DNA from: Cystobacter fuscus
GTDB lineage: Bacteria > Myxococcota > Myxococcia > Myxococcales > Myxococcaceae
Reading direction: 5' to 3'
Length of the DNA stretch: 64,000 nucleotides
Assembly (NCBI RefSeq): GCF_002305875.1
Contig: NZ_CP022098.1
Coordinates: 3,410,001 to 3,474,000, forward strand
The position numbers and the translations under genes are program-made. Below are positions 61,246 through 64,000 of the stretch, piece by piece. The first letter of the stretch is position 1. The number at the start of each line of letters is the position of its first letter. A model generated the notes under the pieces. The model had not been told where the DNA came from. It did no database searches and saw only the letters and a list, made by a program, of their open reading frames with translations.

Positions 61246-62039
61246 ATGGAACGCCCTGCCTCACCCCCTTCTCTGACAGCCCTCGAGCGACTCGTGCAGG
61301 AGCGCCCTCTGCCGCGCCATGTGGGTATCATCATGGATGGCAACGGCCGATGGGCGGAGATGCGTGGCCTGCCGCGAATGGAGGGCCACCGCGAGGGCTC
61401 CACCAGCGTGCGCGAGGTGACCCGCTGTGCCCGCCGCGTGGGGCTCCAGGCCCTCACCCTCTACGCCTTCTCCTCCCAGAACTGGGCCCGCCCGGCCGAG
61501 GAGGTGGCCGCGCTGATGGACTTGCTGCGCGAGTACCTCGAGAGCGAGCGGGAGGAGATCCTGCAGAACGGCATCCGCCTCAACGCCATTGGCGAGGTGG
61601 ACAAGCTGCCGCGCTTCGTGAAGGAGCCGTTGGACAGGCTGCGCGCGGAGTCGGCGAAGAACACGGGCATGGTGCTCACGCTGGCGCTTTCCTACGGAGG
61701 GCGCGAGGAGCTCTTGCAGGCGGCGCGCCGGATGGCCGAGGCCGCCAGCCGGGGCGAGCTGGCGCCCGAGAACCTGGACAGCGAGACCTTCGAGTCCTAT
61801 CTCTGGACGCACGATCTGCCCGCGGTGGATCTCGTGGTGCGCACCAGTGGCGAGCAGCGCATGTCCAACTTCCTCCTCTGGCAGATGGCGTACGCGGAGC
61901 TGTGTTTCAGCGACGTGCTGTGGCCAGACTTCCGGACCGAGGCCTTCCTGCGGTGTCTGGCGCAGTTCCAGCAGCGCGAACGGCGCTTCGGTCTCACCTC
62001 CGCGCAAGTCAAGCGAGAGGACTCCCAGCGGGCCAAGGC

Positions 62040-62043
<4 letters not shown>
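61246..62043 (+). CDS. uppS: Isoprenyl (undecaprenyl) diphosphate synthase UppS
   Basis: 265 residues from the ATG at 61246 (a TTG at 61234 is also in frame). A cis-prenyltransferase with HVGIIMDGNGRWA (catalytic Asp31), YAFSSQNWARP (about 79), LSYGGREEL (about 148) and the C-terminal VDLVVRTSGEQRMSNFLLWQMAYAEL (about 190-215). It makes the C55 carrier lipid needed for peptidoglycan and O-antigen. The cdsA gene begins at its stop (GTGA). The gene order uppS-cdsA-rseP is widespread. Confidence 0.96.
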
Positions 62044-62867
<824 letters not shown>

Positions 62868-62945
62868 CATCGAATGTCCGCTCGCCTGGCGACCGGGCCT
62901 CGAAGCGGATTGTCGTGCCGGAGGCCCACGGTTACTGTTGGGCCC

Positions 62946-64000
62946 ATGTTTCAAGATACCGCCCTGTTCATCCTGCTGCTCGGCGTGCTCGTCACCGTCC
63001 ACGAGCTGGGTCACTTCCTGGTGGCCAAGGCCTGTGGGGTGAAGGTCATCCGCTTCTCCATCGGCTTCGGGCCCAAGCTGTTCGCCTTCACCAAGGGGGA
63101 GACGGAGTACCAGGTGGCGCTCCTGCCCCTGGGCGGCTACGTGAAGATGGCCGGCGACGCGCCCCACGAGGAACTGGCGCCCGAGGACGCCGAGCGGGGC
63201 TTCCTCAACGCTCCGCCGTGGAAGCGCGCGCTCATCGTGGTGGCCGGGCCGGTCTTCAACCTCGTCTTCCCCATCCTCATCTACTTCTTCGTGTTCGTGG
63301 GCGCGCACGAGGCCACCTCCACCCGCGTGGGCTTCGTGGATCCGGCCATGCCCGCGGCCGTCGCCGGCATCCGCCCGGGTGACCGCATCACCGCGGTGGA
63401 GGGCGAGCCGGTGCGCACCTTCGAGGACCTGCGCGAGTCCTTCGTCGGCCGCTTCGATCGTCCCGTGCCCGTCACCATCGAGCGCGATGGTCAGTCGACG
63501 ACGCTCAACGTGACGCCGCGGAAGATCGTCGAGTCCAATGCCGTCGACTCGGTGGAGCGGGGCCAGATTGGCATCCAGCCCATCCGCAAGCCCGCGGTGC
63601 TGGGCGTGCCCGCGGGCTCGGTCGCCGCCCAGGCGGGATTCAAGAGCTTCGACCGTGTCCTGTCCGTCAACGGGGTGAACATCCCGGACGAGGCGGCGCT
63701 CCATGAGCAGCTGGCGAAGCTGCAGGGGCCGCTCGAGGTCACCGTGCAGCGCGTGCTGCCGGTGGAGGTGGGCGCGGTGACGGGCGGCGTGCCCTCGCTC
63801 ACCACGGTGAAGGTGGAGCGGCAGCCGGGTGGAGATGGTTTCTCCGCCCTGGGCGCCGAGCCCTCGGACATGTACGTGTCGGCCGTGTTCCCCGGCAGCG
63901 TGGCGGAGAAGGCCGGCCTGCGCGCGGGAGACCGGCTGGAGAGCTTCAACGGCGAGCCGCTGCGCTCCTTCAACGTCCTGGCCGGAGAGCTGAGCACCCT
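62946..64000 (+). CDS. rseP: RIP metalloprotease RseP (partial, runs off the right edge)
   Basis: At least 351 residues visible. The site-2 protease zinc motif is HELGH at 19-23, in the first membrane helix, with VVAGPVFNLVFPILIYFF in the second (about 100). Three PDZ-type segments follow: PAAVAGIRPGDRITAVEGEPV (about 137), GSVAAQAGFKSFDRVLSVNGVNI (about 220) and GSVAEKAGLRAGDRLESFNGEPL (about 317). E. coli RseP has two, so this one is expected to be longer than usual. RseP cleaves anti-sigma factors in the inner membrane. The second zinc ligand (in a late NxxP/LDG motif) lies beyond the window. It follows cdsA by 78 bases. Confidence 0.93.
   Translation, partial: MFQDTALFILLLGVLVTVHELGHFLVAKACGVKVIRFSIGFGPKLFAFTKGETEYQVALLPLGGYVKMAGDAPHEELAPEDAERGFLNAPPWKRALIVVAGPVFNLVFPILIYFFVFVGAHEATSTRVGFVDPAMPAAVAGIRPGDRITAVEGEPVRTFEDLRESFVGRFDRPVPVTIERDGQSTTLNVTPRKIVESNAVDSVERGQIGIQPIRKPAVLGVPAGSVAAQAGFKSFDRVLSVNGVNIPDEAALHEQLAKLQGPLEVTVQRVLPVEVGAVTGGVPSLTTVKVERQPGGDGFSALGAEPSDMYVSAVFPGSVAEKAGLRAGDRLESFNGEPLRSFNVLAGELST

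Overview
This is a very GC-rich, densely packed chromosomal segment from a myxobacterium, most likely of the Myxococcus/Archangium/Cystobacter group. The evidence is the codon use, many ATGA/GTGA gene overlaps, many lipoproteins and TPR, FHA, PilZ and cyclic-nucleotide-binding proteins, a Ser/Thr kinase, an NtrC-type sigma-54 activator, and a locus matching the gliding-motility genes gltK/gltB/gltA/gltC. I see no tRNA, rRNA, CRISPR array, insertion sequence or prophage.

Layout. 1-9985 (minus): a type II secretion operon in the order gspC-D-E-F, a 56-residue membrane protein, gspG, a GspG-like protein without a prepilin cleavage site, gspH-I-J (gspJ runs off the left edge). A textbook sigma-54 promoter lies in front of gspC, and a sigma-54 response regulator lies just upstream (10178-11590). 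11613-19768: a ParB-domain protein, an FHA/coiled-coil/TPR membrane protein, a TPR protein with two degenerate cyclic-nucleotide domains, a TPR membrane protein, a homoserine-kinase-like enzyme and a small lipoprotein. 19842-27138: a membrane metalloprotease, PilZ, DUF192, a PhoX-like (DUF839) lipoprotein and a diheme cytochrome c. 27164-29283: YbaK-type deacylase and purK/purE. 29433-35401: a von Willebrand A protein and the glt motility genes, closed by a strong terminator. 35531-45130: plsX, an App1-type phosphatase, an epimerase, a lipoprotein, a YjjX NTPase, pcnB, dinB, an RluA-family pseudouridine synthase and an unusual Ser/Thr kinase. 45297-56470: a large lipoprotein and a three-gene operon of large, mostly unrecognised proteins carrying protease-like and wall-hydrolase-like domains. 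56654-64000: a GNAT-like/cNMP fusion, proline iminopeptidase, a CocE-type hydrolase and the envelope genes uppS-cdsA-rseP (rseP runs off the right edge).

How the genes work together. The gsp genes build one secretion machine, and its sigma-54 promoter together with the neighbouring activator suggests controlled expression. The glt genes supply the outer-membrane and periplasmic part of the gliding apparatus. uppS, cdsA and rseP make lipid carrier, make CDP-diacylglycerol and carry out intramembrane proteolysis.

The best candidate for an undescribed system is the 47456-56470 operon: a secreted SH3 protein, an 1842-residue protein with a C39-like cysteine protease domain and an altered M23-like domain, and a 722-residue protein with a SleB-like hydrolase domain. 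A segment of clearly lower GC covers the second half of the first gene and the C39 domain of the second, which points to module exchange. The two extra gsp-operon proteins are the second-best candidate.
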